DNA from: Rhodococcoides corynebacterioides NBRC 14404
Lineage (GTDB): Bacteria; Actinomycetota; Actinomycetes; Mycobacteriales; Mycobacteriaceae
DNA length: 64,000 nt
Assembly (NCBI RefSeq): GCF_001894765.1
Contig: NZ_BCWV01000002.1
Span: 124,001 to 188,000, forward strand
Direction of reading: 5' to 3'
This document shows, one piece after another, positions 16,491-24,682 of the stretch. Position numbers and translations under genes: made by a program. Each line of letters starts with the position of its first letter. Position 1 is the first letter of the stretch. The notes below the pieces were generated by a model. The model was not told the origin of the DNA, ran no database searches, and saw nothing but the letters and a program-made list of their open reading frames with translations.

Positions 16491-17710
16491 GACTGCACCG
16501 ACGGCGAGGAGGCCGCCGCGGCACGACGCGCGGCCCCGACGGCACGCTTGGCGATGGCCCAGCGGTGCACCTCGGAAGGGCCGTCGTAGACCCGGAACGG
16601 GCGCACCTCGCGAGAGAGACGGGCGAGGGGGAGGTCGTCGGACACCCCCATGCCGCCGCACATCTGCATGGCGCGGTCGACGATGCGGAACACGGCCTCG
16701 GCGGCGAAGGTCTTGGCGATCGAGGTCTCGTTGCTCGCCGGGTTGCCGCGGTCGAGTTCGAAGCAGGCGTGCGTGAGCAGCGCGCGGGTCGCGGCGATGT
16801 CGATCTCGTTGTCCGCGATCATCTTCTGCACCATCCCGAGGTCGCCGAGTCGGTGGCCGAAGCCCTTGCGTTCGGCGACGCGGGCCACAGCGACGTCGTG
16901 CCCGCGGCGTGCGGCGCCGAGCCAGCGCATGACGTGGGTCATGCGGGCGGGGCCGAGGCGGACCTGCGCGTAGGTGAATCCCTCGTCGACGGCGCCGAGG
17001 ACGTTCTCCTCGGGCACGAACACGCCGTCGAAGGTCACCTCGCAGTGACCGCCGATCATGGCGCGATCGAGGGTGCCGATGTGGCGGCCGACCGTGATGC
17101 CGGGGGTGTCGGCGGGGACGAGGAACATCGTCGCGCCGCCGCGGTCGCCCGGGGCGCCCGACGTGCGGGCCATGACGATGAAGAACGCGGCACCGTCGGC
17201 GCCGGTGATGAACCACTTGTGGCCGTCGACGGTCCAGCCGCCGCCGGTGCGGGTGGCCACGGTGGCCAGGGCCGACGGGTCCGATCCGGCGCCGGGCGCG
17301 GGCTCGGTCATCGCGAAGGCCGAGCGCACCTCGCCGCGGGCGAGGGGGGCGAGGAACTGCTCCTTCTGCGGTCCCGACGCCACGTGGGCGAGCAGGTGCA
17401 CGTTGCCCTCGTCGGGCGCGCCGATGCCGCAGGCGATGGGACCGAACAGCGAGTATCCGGCTTCCTCGAAGACCGGCGACCGGTCGCTCATCGACAACCC
17501 GCCACCGCCGTACTCGACGGGGGCGTGCGGGGCGAAGACGCTCGCTTCCCGTGCGGCGCTCTGCATTTCGCGGCGCAGATCGTCGCCGCCTGCTGCGGTG
17601 GCGTCGCCGAGGAACTTGTCCTCGATCGGCAGCACGTACTCGCGGGTGAAGGTCCGGGTGCGGTCGATCCAGCCGCGCACGTCGGGGTCGTAGGTCAGGT
17701 CGATCGCCAC
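16487..17710 (-). CDS. Acyl-CoA dehydrogenase (ACAD11-like)
   Basis: A 407-residue FAD-dependent acyl-CoA dehydrogenase. It shows AMTEPAPGAGSDP (about 140-152), DGHKWFITGADG, the AMQMCGGMGVSDDLPLAR block near 355 and the catalytic glutamate in DGPSEVHRW near 380, an arrangement typical of the ACAD11 type. With the APH-like kinase and SDR it forms a three-gene, overlapping operon probably for 4-hydroxyacyl-CoA or branched acyl-CoA breakdown. A 24-bp element 29 bases upstream is repeated exactly before the acyl-CoA ligase gene, indicating shared TetR control. Confidence 0.92.
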   Translation of the reverse strand: MAIDLTYDPDVRGWIDRTRTFTREYVLPIEDKFLGDATAAGGDDLRREMQSAAREASVFAPHAPVEYGGGGLSMSDRSPVFEEAGYSLFGPIACGIGAPDEGNVHLLAHVASGPQKEQFLAPLARGEVRSAFAMTEPAPGAGSDPSALATVATRTGGGWTVDGHKWFITGADGAAFFIVMARTSGAPGDRGGATMFLVPADTPGITVGRHIGTLDRAMIGGHCEVTFDGVFVPEENVLGAVDEGFTYAQVRLGPARMTHVMRWLGAARRGHDVAVARVAERKGFGHRLGDLGMVQKMIADNEIDIAATRALLTHACFELDRGNPASNETSIAKTFAAEAVFRIVDRAMQMCGGMGVSDDLPLARLSREVRPFRVYDGPSEVHRWAIAKRAVGAARRAAAASSPSVQS

Positions 17711-17738
17711 GGTGGGTCGCCTCTCGTCGCGGAACAGG

Positions 17739-17762
17739 ATCCCGACCGATCACTCGCTCGGC
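17739..17762 (-). promoter_or_regulatory. Shared 24-bp operator-like element, copy 1
   Basis: On the minus strand it begins CCGAGCGAG and ends TCGGTCGGGATC. The same 24 bases occur without a mismatch at 18512-18535, in the same orientation relative to the gene each precedes. A partial inverted repeat CCGA-N8-TCGG is inside. Flanks differ, so conservation is confined to the element. Confidence 0.7.
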
Positions 17763-17811
17763 ACCCGTGAGACTGACAGACACGGTGAACCCGGTCAAGC
17801 CTCGGTGGGGT

Positions 17812-18423
17812 TCAGGGACCGGTCGTCGTCCCCACCGTTCCGCGGGCGAGCTCGGAGTAGACGTCGACCAGAGCGGCGGGATCGAGACGACCACCGGGGC
17901 GGTACCAGGTGGCCACCCCGACGCACATCGTCGTCACGGCTCGGCTCGCGTCGAGCGGGTGCGCGGTGCGGAACACGCCCGCCTCGACACCGTCCAGCAC
18001 GATGCGGTCCAGCATGCGTTGCTGGGCGTCGCGCTGACCCACGTACGCCTCGCGCTCGGCGGGGTGCAAGCTCCTGATCTCCGTCGAGCAGACGAACGCC
18101 ACGTCACGGCGGTGGACGTGGAAGAGCAGAAGCGACTCGACGACGGCGTCGAACCGGTCCGCCGGCGCCGGGCCGGCCTCGCTCTCGGCGCGCGAGGACC
18201 GATCGAGCAACTCGGTCATGGCGCTCGACGTGATTCCGACGAGCATCGCCTGCTTGGAGGGGTAGTGGTGGTACAGGCCGGGGACGGACAGCCCTGCGCG
18301 AGAGGCGATCTCGCGTACCGACGTGCCGTGGTAGCCCTGGTCGACGAAGGCGGTGAGGGCGGCGGTCAGCACGGGCGGAAACGCGTCACCCTCGTAGCTG
18401 CGCCAGGATCCGTCGGCAGTCAT
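17812..18423 (-). CDS. TetR-family regulator of the acyl-CoA regulon
   Basis: A 203-residue TetR regulator. Helix-turn-helix at about residues 28-55 ends GLSVPGLYHHYPSKQAML. The C-terminal domain recalls the fatty-acid/acyl-CoA-responsive TetR type common beside fadE genes. It lies between the dehydrogenase operon and the divergent ligase-transporter operon, both preceded by the same 24-bp element, so it is the probable binder. The ATG at 18423 follows the -10 element TACGCT by seven bases; frame upstream of this is intergenic. Confidence 0.88.
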   Translation of the reverse strand: MTADGSWRSYEGDAFPPVLTAALTAFVDQGYHGTSVREIASRAGLSVPGLYHHYPSKQAMLVGITSSAMTELLDRSSRAESEAGPAPADRFDAVVESLLLFHVHRRDVAFVCSTEIRSLHPAEREAYVGQRDAQQRMLDRIVLDGVEAGVFRTAHPLDASRAVTTMCVGVATWYRPGGRLDPAALVDVYSELARGTVGTTTGP

Positions 18424-18430
18424 GGCGTCG

Positions 18431-18436
18431 AGCGTA
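18431..18436 (-). promoter_or_regulatory. -10 element of the TetR gene at 17812-18423
   Basis: TACGCT on the minus strand, seven bases before the ATG. This is consistent with a leaderless transcript. Confidence 0.45.
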
Positions 18437-18511
18437 GAGGGGTCGTGGGCGGGGGAGCTCGGTGAACGGCCGGGTTGACACCTGCGTGTGTGATCCGCGA
18501 CACTCGGCCCA

Positions 18512-18535
18512 CCGAGCGAGTGATCGGTCGGGATC
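18512..18535 (+). promoter_or_regulatory. Shared 24-bp operator-like element, copy 2
   Basis: This is an exact copy of the element at 17739-17762, here 52 bases upstream of the acyl-CoA ligase start. A TTGACA -35-like hexamer at 18475-18480 lies just upstream, so a bound repressor would sit over or next to the promoter. Confidence 0.7.
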
Positions 18536-18586
18536 GGGTGCCGTGCGGCGTCCCGGTCAGCGGAACGTCGAAGGATCGGTGGGTGG

Positions 18587-20191
18587 ATGAGCACGAACGG
18601 GACGGTGATCGACGCCTGGCGTCGACGGGTGGACGGGCATCCGGACGCGGCGGCGCTGGCCTGGTTCGACGCCGTGGTCACGGCGCGCGAGGTCGACGAC
18701 CTCTCCGACGGCGTCGCGGTGGCGCTGGCCGACCGTGGTGTGCAGCACGGCGACCGAGTAGCGATCCACCTCCAGAACGTCCCCCACTACGCGCTTCTGT
18801 TCCTCGCGATCTGGAAGCTCGGTGCCGTCGCCGTGCTGGTGAATCCGATGTACCGGGAACGCGAACTGCGGGTGCTGCTGGACGACGCCGAGCCGGTGCT
18901 GCTGGTGTGCGCCGACCACGACGCCGACGCCCTGCTCGCGGAGTGCCGAGACACGACCGTGCGAGGCGTCCTCACCGTGAACGCGCGGGACTTCCAGACG
19001 CGGGGTGACGAGCGCGTGTTCACCGGGCCGGCAACCGAGCCGCGCGACGACGACCTGCTGACCGCCGTGGCACCGGGCCGGCCGACCGGCCCCGACCCGG
19101 CGACGGCGGACGTGGCCCTGCTCGCCTACACCTCCGGCACCACGGGACCGCCCAAGGGGGCCATGGTCTCCCACGCGAACCTGCTCGCGACGGCCACCGA
19201 CTTCGGAGACCGCGCACGGGTGCGGAACGGCGCGGTGGTCTTCGCCGCCGCGCCGCTGTTCCACATCACCGGTGCCGTCCTGAACGCCGCGGTGGCTCTG
19301 GTGCGGGACACGACGCTGGTGTTCGCGGGCAGGTTCGACGCGGGCGTCACCCTCGACGCACTGGTCGAGCACCGCGTGACCTACACGATCGGCTCGATCA
19401 CCGTCTTCAACGCGCTGTCGGCCCACCCGGCGGCGACGCGATCCCACTTCGACTCCCTCGAGACGCTGTACTCGGGCGGTGCGCCGATCCCGCCCGCCAC
19501 GGTCGGGGCGTTCGAGGAGCGGTTCGGTCACTACATCCACAACGCGTACGGCATGACCGAGACGACGGCCGGCGTGATCGCGGTACCGCCGGGGGAGCGG
19601 GCGCCGGTCGACTCGGGCAGCGGCTCCCTCTCGGTCGGCAAACCCCTGCCCCGAGCCGAGGTCCGGACGGTGGACGACGCCGGCGCACCCACCCCGCCCG
19701 GTGTTCCCGGTGAGCTGGAAGTCGCCGGACCGCAGGTGGTCTCGGGATACTGGAACAACCCCGAGGCCACCGCGTCGGCGATGCCCGACGGACGTATGCG
19801 CACGGGCGACGTCGCCGTGATCGACGCCGACGGCTGGGTCTACCTGGTGGACCGACTGAAGGACCAGATCAACGTGTCGGGCTACAAGGTGTGGCCGCGC
19901 GAGGTGGAGGACGTGCTCTACGAACACCCCGCCGTCTTCGAGGCCGCGGTCGTCGGGCGACCCGACGACTACCAGGGCGAATCCGTCGTCGCCTACGTCT
20001 CCCTGAGGGCCGACACCGCCGCGACCGGTGACGAGTTGGTCGACTTCGCCCGGTCCCGACTCGCCGCGTACAAGCGCCCGCGCACCGTGCACGTCGTCAC
20101 CGATCTCCCCAAGACCCTCACGGGCAAGATCCGCCGGGCCGCACTCGCGGACCGGGCCCTCCCCACCCGCACCGGAAGCGAGTCGTCATGA
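18587..20191 (+). CDS. Acyl-CoA synthetase (AMP-forming)
   Basis: A 534-residue ANL-superfamily ligase that would activate a carboxylic acid to its CoA thioester with ATP. Motifs: LAYTSGTTGPPKGAMVSH (P-loop, about 176-193), HNAYGMTETTAGV (about 320-332), RTGDVAVIDADGW and the C-terminal lysine context KTLTGKIRR (about 509-517). It is the first gene of the plus-strand arm of the acyl-CoA regulon, and its product should feed the dehydrogenase arm. The stop overlaps the transporter ATG. The start at 18587 is supported by a GGTGG-type ribosome site and the usual domain onset. Confidence 0.92.
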   Translation: MSTNGTVIDAWRRRVDGHPDAAALAWFDAVVTAREVDDLSDGVAVALADRGVQHGDRVAIHLQNVPHYALLFLAIWKLGAVAVLVNPMYRERELRVLLDDAEPVLLVCADHDADALLAECRDTTVRGVLTVNARDFQTRGDERVFTGPATEPRDDDLLTAVAPGRPTGPDPATADVALLAYTSGTTGPPKGAMVSHANLLATATDFGDRARVRNGAVVFAAAPLFHITGAVLNAAVALVRDTTLVFAGRFDAGVTLDALVEHRVTYTIGSITVFNALSAHPAATRSHFDSLETLYSGGAPIPPATVGAFEERFGHYIHNAYGMTETTAGVIAVPPGERAPVDSGSGSLSVGKPLPRAEVRTVDDAGAPTPPGVPGELEVAGPQVVSGYWNNPEATASAMPDGRMRTGDVAVIDADGWVYLVDRLKDQINVSGYKVWPREVEDVLYEHPAVFEAAVVGRPDDYQGESVVAYVSLRADTAATGDELVDFARSRLAAYKRPRTVHVVTDLPKTLTGKIRRAALADRALPTRTGSESS

Positions 20192-21474
20192 CCGTCAGTT
20201 CCTCGGCGCCCCCGGCGCCCACTCTCGCCTCGCGCAAGAAGTCGTTGTTGGCCAGTGCCGTCGGCAACGTGCTCGAGTGGTACGAGTGGAGCGCCTACGC
20301 CGTGTTCGCTCCGTTCATCGCCGCCGCGATGTTCGACAAGGGCGATCCGGTCTCGGCGCTGCTGTCCACCCTCGCGGTGTTCGCCGTCGGGTTCCTGATG
20401 CGGCCGCTCGGCGGCATCGTCTTCGGGCGTATCGCGGACAGGCGTGGCCGAAAGTTCGTGCTGGTCACCACGATGCTGACCATGGCGGCGGGCAGCCTGC
20501 TCATCGGCATCATGCCCACCTACGCCGCCGTCGGCGCGTGGGCGTCGGTGCTGCTGTTGCTCGCTCGCGTGATGCAGGGCTTCGCCCACGGTGGTGAATC
20601 CGCCACGGCCTACTCCTACGTCGGGGAGATCGCGCCCGCGAATCGCCGCGGGATGTGGGGCAGCGTCGCCTTCGTCGCGATCTTCGGCGGGTCGGTCATC
20701 GCGTACTCGCTGGGCGGTGTCATCACCTCGACCCTGTCGGAATCGGCCGTCGGACAGTGGGGTTGGCGCATTCCGTTCCTCCTCGGCGCCGTGCTCGCCC
20801 TCGTCGCGCTGTACCTCCGGCGCAGCATGGACGAGTCCGACGTGTTCCACGGCGAGCAGGCGGCCACCGAGTCGACGCCGATTCCGCGTCGCACCGTGGT
20901 GCGAGCCATCGTGCTCATGATCGGCATGACGTCGGGAATCACGGCGGCGCACTACACCTGGACCTCGTACGTCTCGACCTACGCCATCACGCAGAAGGGC
21001 ATGAACCCCGACACGGCGTACTGGATGTTGGTGATCGCCCAGGTGATCGCGCTGATCTCCCTGCCGTTCTTCGGTCGCCTGTCGGACTCGATCGGGCGCC
21101 GGCCGATGCTCGCCGCGTTCGCCGTCGGCATGTTCGCCCTGCAGGTCCCGCTGACGATGATGATCACGGACGCGGGATGGACGCTGCTGCTCGCGACCAC
21201 CGCCGCCCTGCTGGTGGTCGCCGCGCCCGCCTCGATCCTGTCGTCCACCCTGTCGGAGAGCTTCCCGACGCGATTGCGTACGCAGGCCATCGGTTTCGCG
21301 TACTCGTTCTCCGTGGCGGTCTTCGGTGGCACGGCGCCCTACCTCAATCAGCTGCTGTTGAACCTCGACCTGGGCTGGGTCTTCGGCGTCTACATCATGG
21401 CGCTCGCCGCGCTGACCGGCGTGGCGGCGTGGTTCATGAAGGAGACCAAGGGGATCGCGCTTGCCGACGTGTGA
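20188..21474 (+). CDS. MFS transporter, metabolite:H+ symporter (MHS) type
   Basis: A 428-residue major facilitator with 12 predicted membrane segments. The signature NVLEWYEWSAYAVFAPF (about 27-43) and GRIADRRGRK in loop 2-3 (about 81-90) place it with the KgtP/ProP/ShiA-type MHS group, which imports organic acids. It overlaps the ligase by four bases, so it is probably the uptake system for the acid that the ligase activates. Substrate unknown. Confidence 0.9.
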   Translation: MTVSSSAPPAPTLASRKKSLLASAVGNVLEWYEWSAYAVFAPFIAAAMFDKGDPVSALLSTLAVFAVGFLMRPLGGIVFGRIADRRGRKFVLVTTMLTMAAGSLLIGIMPTYAAVGAWASVLLLLARVMQGFAHGGESATAYSYVGEIAPANRRGMWGSVAFVAIFGGSVIAYSLGGVITSTLSESAVGQWGWRIPFLLGAVLALVALYLRRSMDESDVFHGEQAATESTPIPRRTVVRAIVLMIGMTSGITAAHYTWTSYVSTYAITQKGMNPDTAYWMLVIAQVIALISLPFFGRLSDSIGRRPMLAAFAVGMFALQVPLTMMITDAGWTLLLATTAALLVVAAPASILSSTLSESFPTRLRTQAIGFAYSFSVAVFGGTAPYLNQLLLNLDLGWVFGVYIMALAALTGVAAWFMKETKGIALADV

Positions 21475-21493
21475 GGTCTAGAAGCCGCGTGGT

Positions 21494-21523
21494 CAACTCT
21501 ACTCTCACGTGAGGGTAGAGTTG
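21494..21523 (+). promoter_or_regulatory. MerR-type operator/promoter of the SulP-MerR operon
   Basis: A 30-bp inverted repeat with arms CAACTCTAC and GTAGAGTTG around a palindromic core CTCACGTGAG; only one base pair is mismatched. The -10 candidate TAGAGT (21516-21521) lies in the right arm, and the place of a -35 is 19 bases upstream, the long spacing typical of MerR-activated promoters. The GTG start follows the -10 by eight bases, so the mRNA is probably leaderless. Confidence 0.7.
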
Positions 21524-21529
21524 CGCCAC

Positions 21530-23014
21530 GTGCCTTTCACTTCCTCCACCACGGACGTGTCCGTCCTCGGCGCGCTGCGCTCTCCCCGCCGCCTCAAGAC
21601 TGAAATCCTCGGCGGCCTGGTCGTCGCGCTCGCGCTGATTCCCGAAGCCATCTCGTTCTCCATCATCGCCGGTGTCGACCCGCGGGTCGGACTGTTCGCC
21701 TCGTTCACCATGGCGGTGACCATCGCCATCGTCGGCGGCCGCCCGGCGATGATCTCGGCGGCCACGGGTGCCATCGCGCTGGTGGTGGCCCCGCTGTCCC
21801 GCGAGTACGGACTCGACTACCTCATCGCCGCGGTGATCCTGGGTGGCGTCCTCCAGATCGTGCTGAGCCTGCTCGGCGTCGCCAAACTCATGCGCTTCGT
21901 GCCGCGCAGCGTGATGGTCGGCTTCGTCAACGCCCTGGCCATCCTGATCTTCTCGGCCCAGGTTCCCTACCTGCTGGGCGTCCCGGCGCTCGTCTACCCG
22001 ATGGTGGCCGTCGGCATCGCCGTGATCGTGCTGCTTCCTCGCCTGACGACGGCGGTGCCCGGCCCGTTGGTCGCGATCGTCCTGCTCACGGCGGCCACCG
22101 TCGTCTTCGCCTGGCAGGTGCCGGACGTCGGCGACCAGGGCGAGTTGCCGACGTCGTTGCCCGCCTTCCTGATTCCCGACGTGCCGTTCACGACGGCGAC
22201 GTTGACGATCCTCGCGCCGTACGCGGTGGCGATCGCGTTGGTCGGCCTACTGGAGTCGCTCATGACGGCGACGCTGGTGGACGACATCACCGACACCCGC
22301 TCGGACAAGACGCGCGAGGGGTGGGGGCAGGGCGTGGCCAACGTCGTCACCGGCTTCACCGGCGGCATGGGCGGTTGCGCGATGATCGGTCAGACGATGA
22401 TCAACGTGAAGGTCTCCGGCGCGCGGACCCGCATCTCGACCTTCCTCGCCGGGACGTTCCTGCTGATCCTGGTGGTCGGTCTCGGCGACGTCGTGGCCGT
22501 CATACCGATGGCGGCGCTGGTCGCGGTCATGGTGATGGTGTCGGTCGCGACCTTCGACTGGCACAGCATCCGCCCGTCGACCCTGCGCCGCATGCCGCGC
22601 AGCGAGACCGCGGTGATGCTGGTGACCGTCGCGGTCACCGTCGCCACCCACAACCTCGCGTACGGCGTGTTCGCCGGCGTCCTCACCGCCACGGTGCTCT
22701 TCGCCCGACGCGTCGCTCACCTCACCGAGGTCACGGCGCAGGACACCACGGACGGAACTCGCGTCTACACCGTCACCGGCAACCTGTTCTTCGCGTCGAG
22801 CAACGATCTGGTGCACCGGTTCGACTACGCGAACGACCCGGCGGAGGTCGTCATCGACCTGTCCGCCTCGCACATCTGGGACGCCTCCACCGTCGCTGCG
22901 CTGGATGCCGTCGAGGCCAAGTACGCCCGCCGCGGCACGACGGTGCGCATCGTCGGCGCGAACGCGGCGTCCGCCCACCGCCACGCCCGGCTGACGGGAA
23001 CGCTGGGCGGATGA
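21530..23014 (+). CDS. SulP-family anion transporter with STAS domain
   Basis: A 494-residue SulP/SLC26-type carrier, predicted to move sulfate, bicarbonate or another anion. The first ~380 residues are hydrophobic with about 11-14 helices, including LVVALALIPEAISFSIIAGV near residue 30 and TGFTGGMGGCAMIGQTMINV near 280. The final ~90 residues form a STAS domain (VIDLSASHIWDASTVAALD). GTG 21530 is preferred over an in-frame GTG at 21509, because the latter lies inside the operator and upstream of the predicted transcription start. It overlaps the MerR gene (ATGA). Confidence 0.9.
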   Translation: MPFTSSTTDVSVLGALRSPRRLKTEILGGLVVALALIPEAISFSIIAGVDPRVGLFASFTMAVTIAIVGGRPAMISAATGAIALVVAPLSREYGLDYLIAAVILGGVLQIVLSLLGVAKLMRFVPRSVMVGFVNALAILIFSAQVPYLLGVPALVYPMVAVGIAVIVLLPRLTTAVPGPLVAIVLLTAATVVFAWQVPDVGDQGELPTSLPAFLIPDVPFTTATLTILAPYAVAIALVGLLESLMTATLVDDITDTRSDKTREGWGQGVANVVTGFTGGMGGCAMIGQTMINVKVSGARTRISTFLAGTFLLILVVGLGDVVAVIPMAALVAVMVMVSVATFDWHSIRPSTLRRMPRSETAVMLVTVAVTVATHNLAYGVFAGVLTATVLFARRVAHLTEVTAQDTTDGTRVYTVTGNLFFASSNDLVHRFDYANDPAEVVIDLSASHIWDASTVAALDAVEAKYARRGTTVRIVGANAASAHRHARLTGTLGG

Positions 23015-23388
23015 GCGAGCACATGCAGATCGGGGAGGTGGCCCGACGCATCGAGCTGTCCGTGCGCACGGTGCGGCACTGGGACGAGGTGGGCCTGGTG
23101 ACGCCGTCGGCGCGGTCGGCCGGCGGGTTCCGCCTCTACACCGACGACGACGTCGCCCGCCTGCTGCTCGTGCGCCGCATGAAGCCGCTCGAGTTCACCC
23201 TGGCCGAGATGGCCGAGGTGCTGGCGGCGTCCGACACACTCACCGCCGGGACGGGTGACCTCGAGGCGGCCGCGGCCGTCATCACCGCCTTCCGTGAGCG
23301 GGCGGACGAACGCTGCGAGACGTTGCGCAAGCGCCTCGCCTACGCCGAGGAGTTCACCGAGCTGCTGGCGCGGCTCGAGTCGCGCTGA
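23011..23388 (+). CDS. MerR-family regulator
   Basis: A 125-residue MerR-type regulator with the N-terminal winged helix (MQIGEVARRIELSVRTVRHW, residues 5-24) and a predicted dimerisation coiled coil (about 85-120). No cysteine is present in the C-terminal part, so a thiol-metal sensor such as CueR or MerR proper is unlikely; a small organic or redox-independent ligand fits better. It is translationally coupled to the SulP gene and probably binds the 30-bp palindrome before that gene, controlling its own operon. Confidence 0.9.
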   Translation: MSEHMQIGEVARRIELSVRTVRHWDEVGLVTPSARSAGGFRLYTDDDVARLLLVRRMKPLEFTLAEMAEVLAASDTLTAGTGDLEAAAAVITAFRERADERCETLRKRLAYAEEFTELLARLESR

Positions 23389-23435
23389 CCGACACGGTCG
23401 ACCTGCGGGAGGCTCGTGCGCGGACCCGCGGGCGC

Positions 23436-23452
23436 ATACCCCGCAGGGGTAT
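23436..23452. promoter_or_regulatory. CsoR-type copper operator
   Basis: Arms ATACCCC and GGGGTAT flank a GCA centre, matching the known CsoR/RicR-family box pattern (TACCC, spacer, GGGTA). It lies between the -35 and -10 (TAGGAT, 23460-23465) of the following gene. The ATG of that gene is six bases after the -10, so the mRNA is probably leaderless. Confidence 0.7.
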
Positions 23453-23471
23453 CCCTTGTTAGGATGGAGCG

Positions 23472-23903
23472 ATGACGGCGACCGGTCGACGACTGCGCGG
23501 AACCATCCCGCTCGCAGTTCTGACCGTGCTCACGGTGCTGGGTGTGCTCTCGATGCATTCGGTTCCGATGTTTCCGTCCGCCTCGCATCAGGCGATGGCC
23601 GCGGCCACCGCATCGACGGTGGTCACCGGTTCGGACCATCACGGCGACGAGGCGCACGGCCCCGTCGTGTCGTCCTCGGTGGTCGTCGAACCCACGCCGT
23701 GTCCCGGTGGCCATCCGATGACGCATCCCTGCATGGCGACGCCGGTGTCCTGGTCCGCTATATCGATGCCCTCGGGTGTCGTCACCGCGTTGCCGGCGTC
23801 CGATCCCCTGTCCACGCGCATGGTTGCGGTGATGGGCCGGTCGGGTCGGGCACCGCCATGGGCGGTGTCCGCGTTGGACGAATCGGTACTTCTTCGGGTG
23901 TGA
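23472..23903 (+). CDS. DUF6153-like small membrane-anchored His/Met-rich protein
   Basis: A 143-residue protein with one hydrophobic N-terminal segment (about 10-30) that could be a signal anchor. The exported part holds a metal-ligand-rich stretch: SDHHGDEAHG (54-63) and CPGGHPMTHPCM (77-88). The arrangement recalls DUF6153-type proteins found beside copper genes in actinobacteria. The copper-type operator directly over its promoter and the DUF305 gene next door support a role in copper handling at the envelope. Biochemical function is not known. Confidence 0.75.
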   Translation: MTATGRRLRGTIPLAVLTVLTVLGVLSMHSVPMFPSASHQAMAAATASTVVTGSDHHGDEAHGPVVSSSVVVEPTPCPGGHPMTHPCMATPVSWSAISMPSGVVTALPASDPLSTRMVAVMGRSGRAPPWAVSALDESVLLRV

Positions 23904-23911
23904 CAGGGAGA

Positions 23912-23931
23912 CCGGAGCCGTCGTGCTCCGG
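23912..23931. other. Short intergenic hairpin
   Basis: CCGGAGC and GCTCCGG form a perfect 7-bp stem with a six-base loop, just after the DUF6153-like gene. It has no T-run, so it is a possible processing or attenuation element, not a clear terminator. Confidence 0.35.
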
Positions 23932-23989
23932 CGGATCGCACGTCGAGTCACCCTGTCTTGCTTCCACGTACACACCCAGGAGTACTGCA

Positions 23990-24619
23990 ATGAACATCAC
24001 CACCCGGACTGCCACCGTTGTCGCTGCCGCGGCGATCGGTACCGCCCTCGTCGCCGGTTGTAGCGACGACAGCTCGTCCTCGTCGATGGAGGGCCACTCG
24101 ATGGGTTCGGCCACGGCGATGGAGTCGGCACAGTCCGCGGATCCCGCCGCGAATTTCTCCGACGCCGACGTCATGTTCGCGACGATGATGTATCCGCACC
24201 ATGCACAGGCCGTCGAGATGGCCGACATGGTCGAGGGGCGCACGACCGACCCGGACGTGATCGCCTTGGCCGGCGAGATCGCGGCGGCGCAGAAGCCCGA
24301 GATGGACCAGTTCTCGGCGTGGCTGTCGCAGTGGGGTCAGCCGGCGCCGTCGTCGGATGCGAGTTCGATGAGCGGCATGGACCACGGGTCGGGGAGCGGC
24401 ATGATGACCGACCGTGACATGGAGTCCTTGATGGCCGCGTCGGGGTCGGAGTTCGACCGGCAGTGGCTCACGATGATGATCGAGCACCACCGGGGCGCGG
24501 TGACCATGGCGGAGAAGGAGATCGCCGACGGTGAGAACCCCGACGCGATCGCGTTGGCGCAGACCATCGTCGAGACCCAGAACGAGGAGATCACTCGTAT
24601 GCAACAACTGCTGGGCTGA
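23990..24619 (+). CDS. DUF305 lipoprotein
   Basis: A 209-residue lipoprotein. The signal peptide ends in the lipobox LVAGC (Cys24). The mature part has two ferritin-like DUF305 helical halves with metal-ligand motifs MMYPHHAQAVEMADM (about 66-80) and MMIEHHRGAVTMAEKE (about 161-176), and methionine/histidine-rich linkers (MSGMDHGSGSGMM). Family members occur with copper resistance genes. The gene follows the CsoR-boxed gene and may share its transcript. It probably binds copper outside the membrane. An AGGAG ribosome site lies before the ATG. Confidence 0.88.
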   Translation: MNITTRTATVVAAAAIGTALVAGCSDDSSSSSMEGHSMGSATAMESAQSADPAANFSDADVMFATMMYPHHAQAVEMADMVEGRTTDPDVIALAGEIAAAQKPEMDQFSAWLSQWGQPAPSSDASSMSGMDHGSGSGMMTDRDMESLMAASGSEFDRQWLTMMIEHHRGAVTMAEKEIADGENPDAIALAQTIVETQNEEITRMQQLLG

Positions 24620-24682
24620 CACCCACTACGGGGGTGCGGGTCGTCGCCACGTCCGGGGTCGCCGACGATCTAGGCTCGTCGG

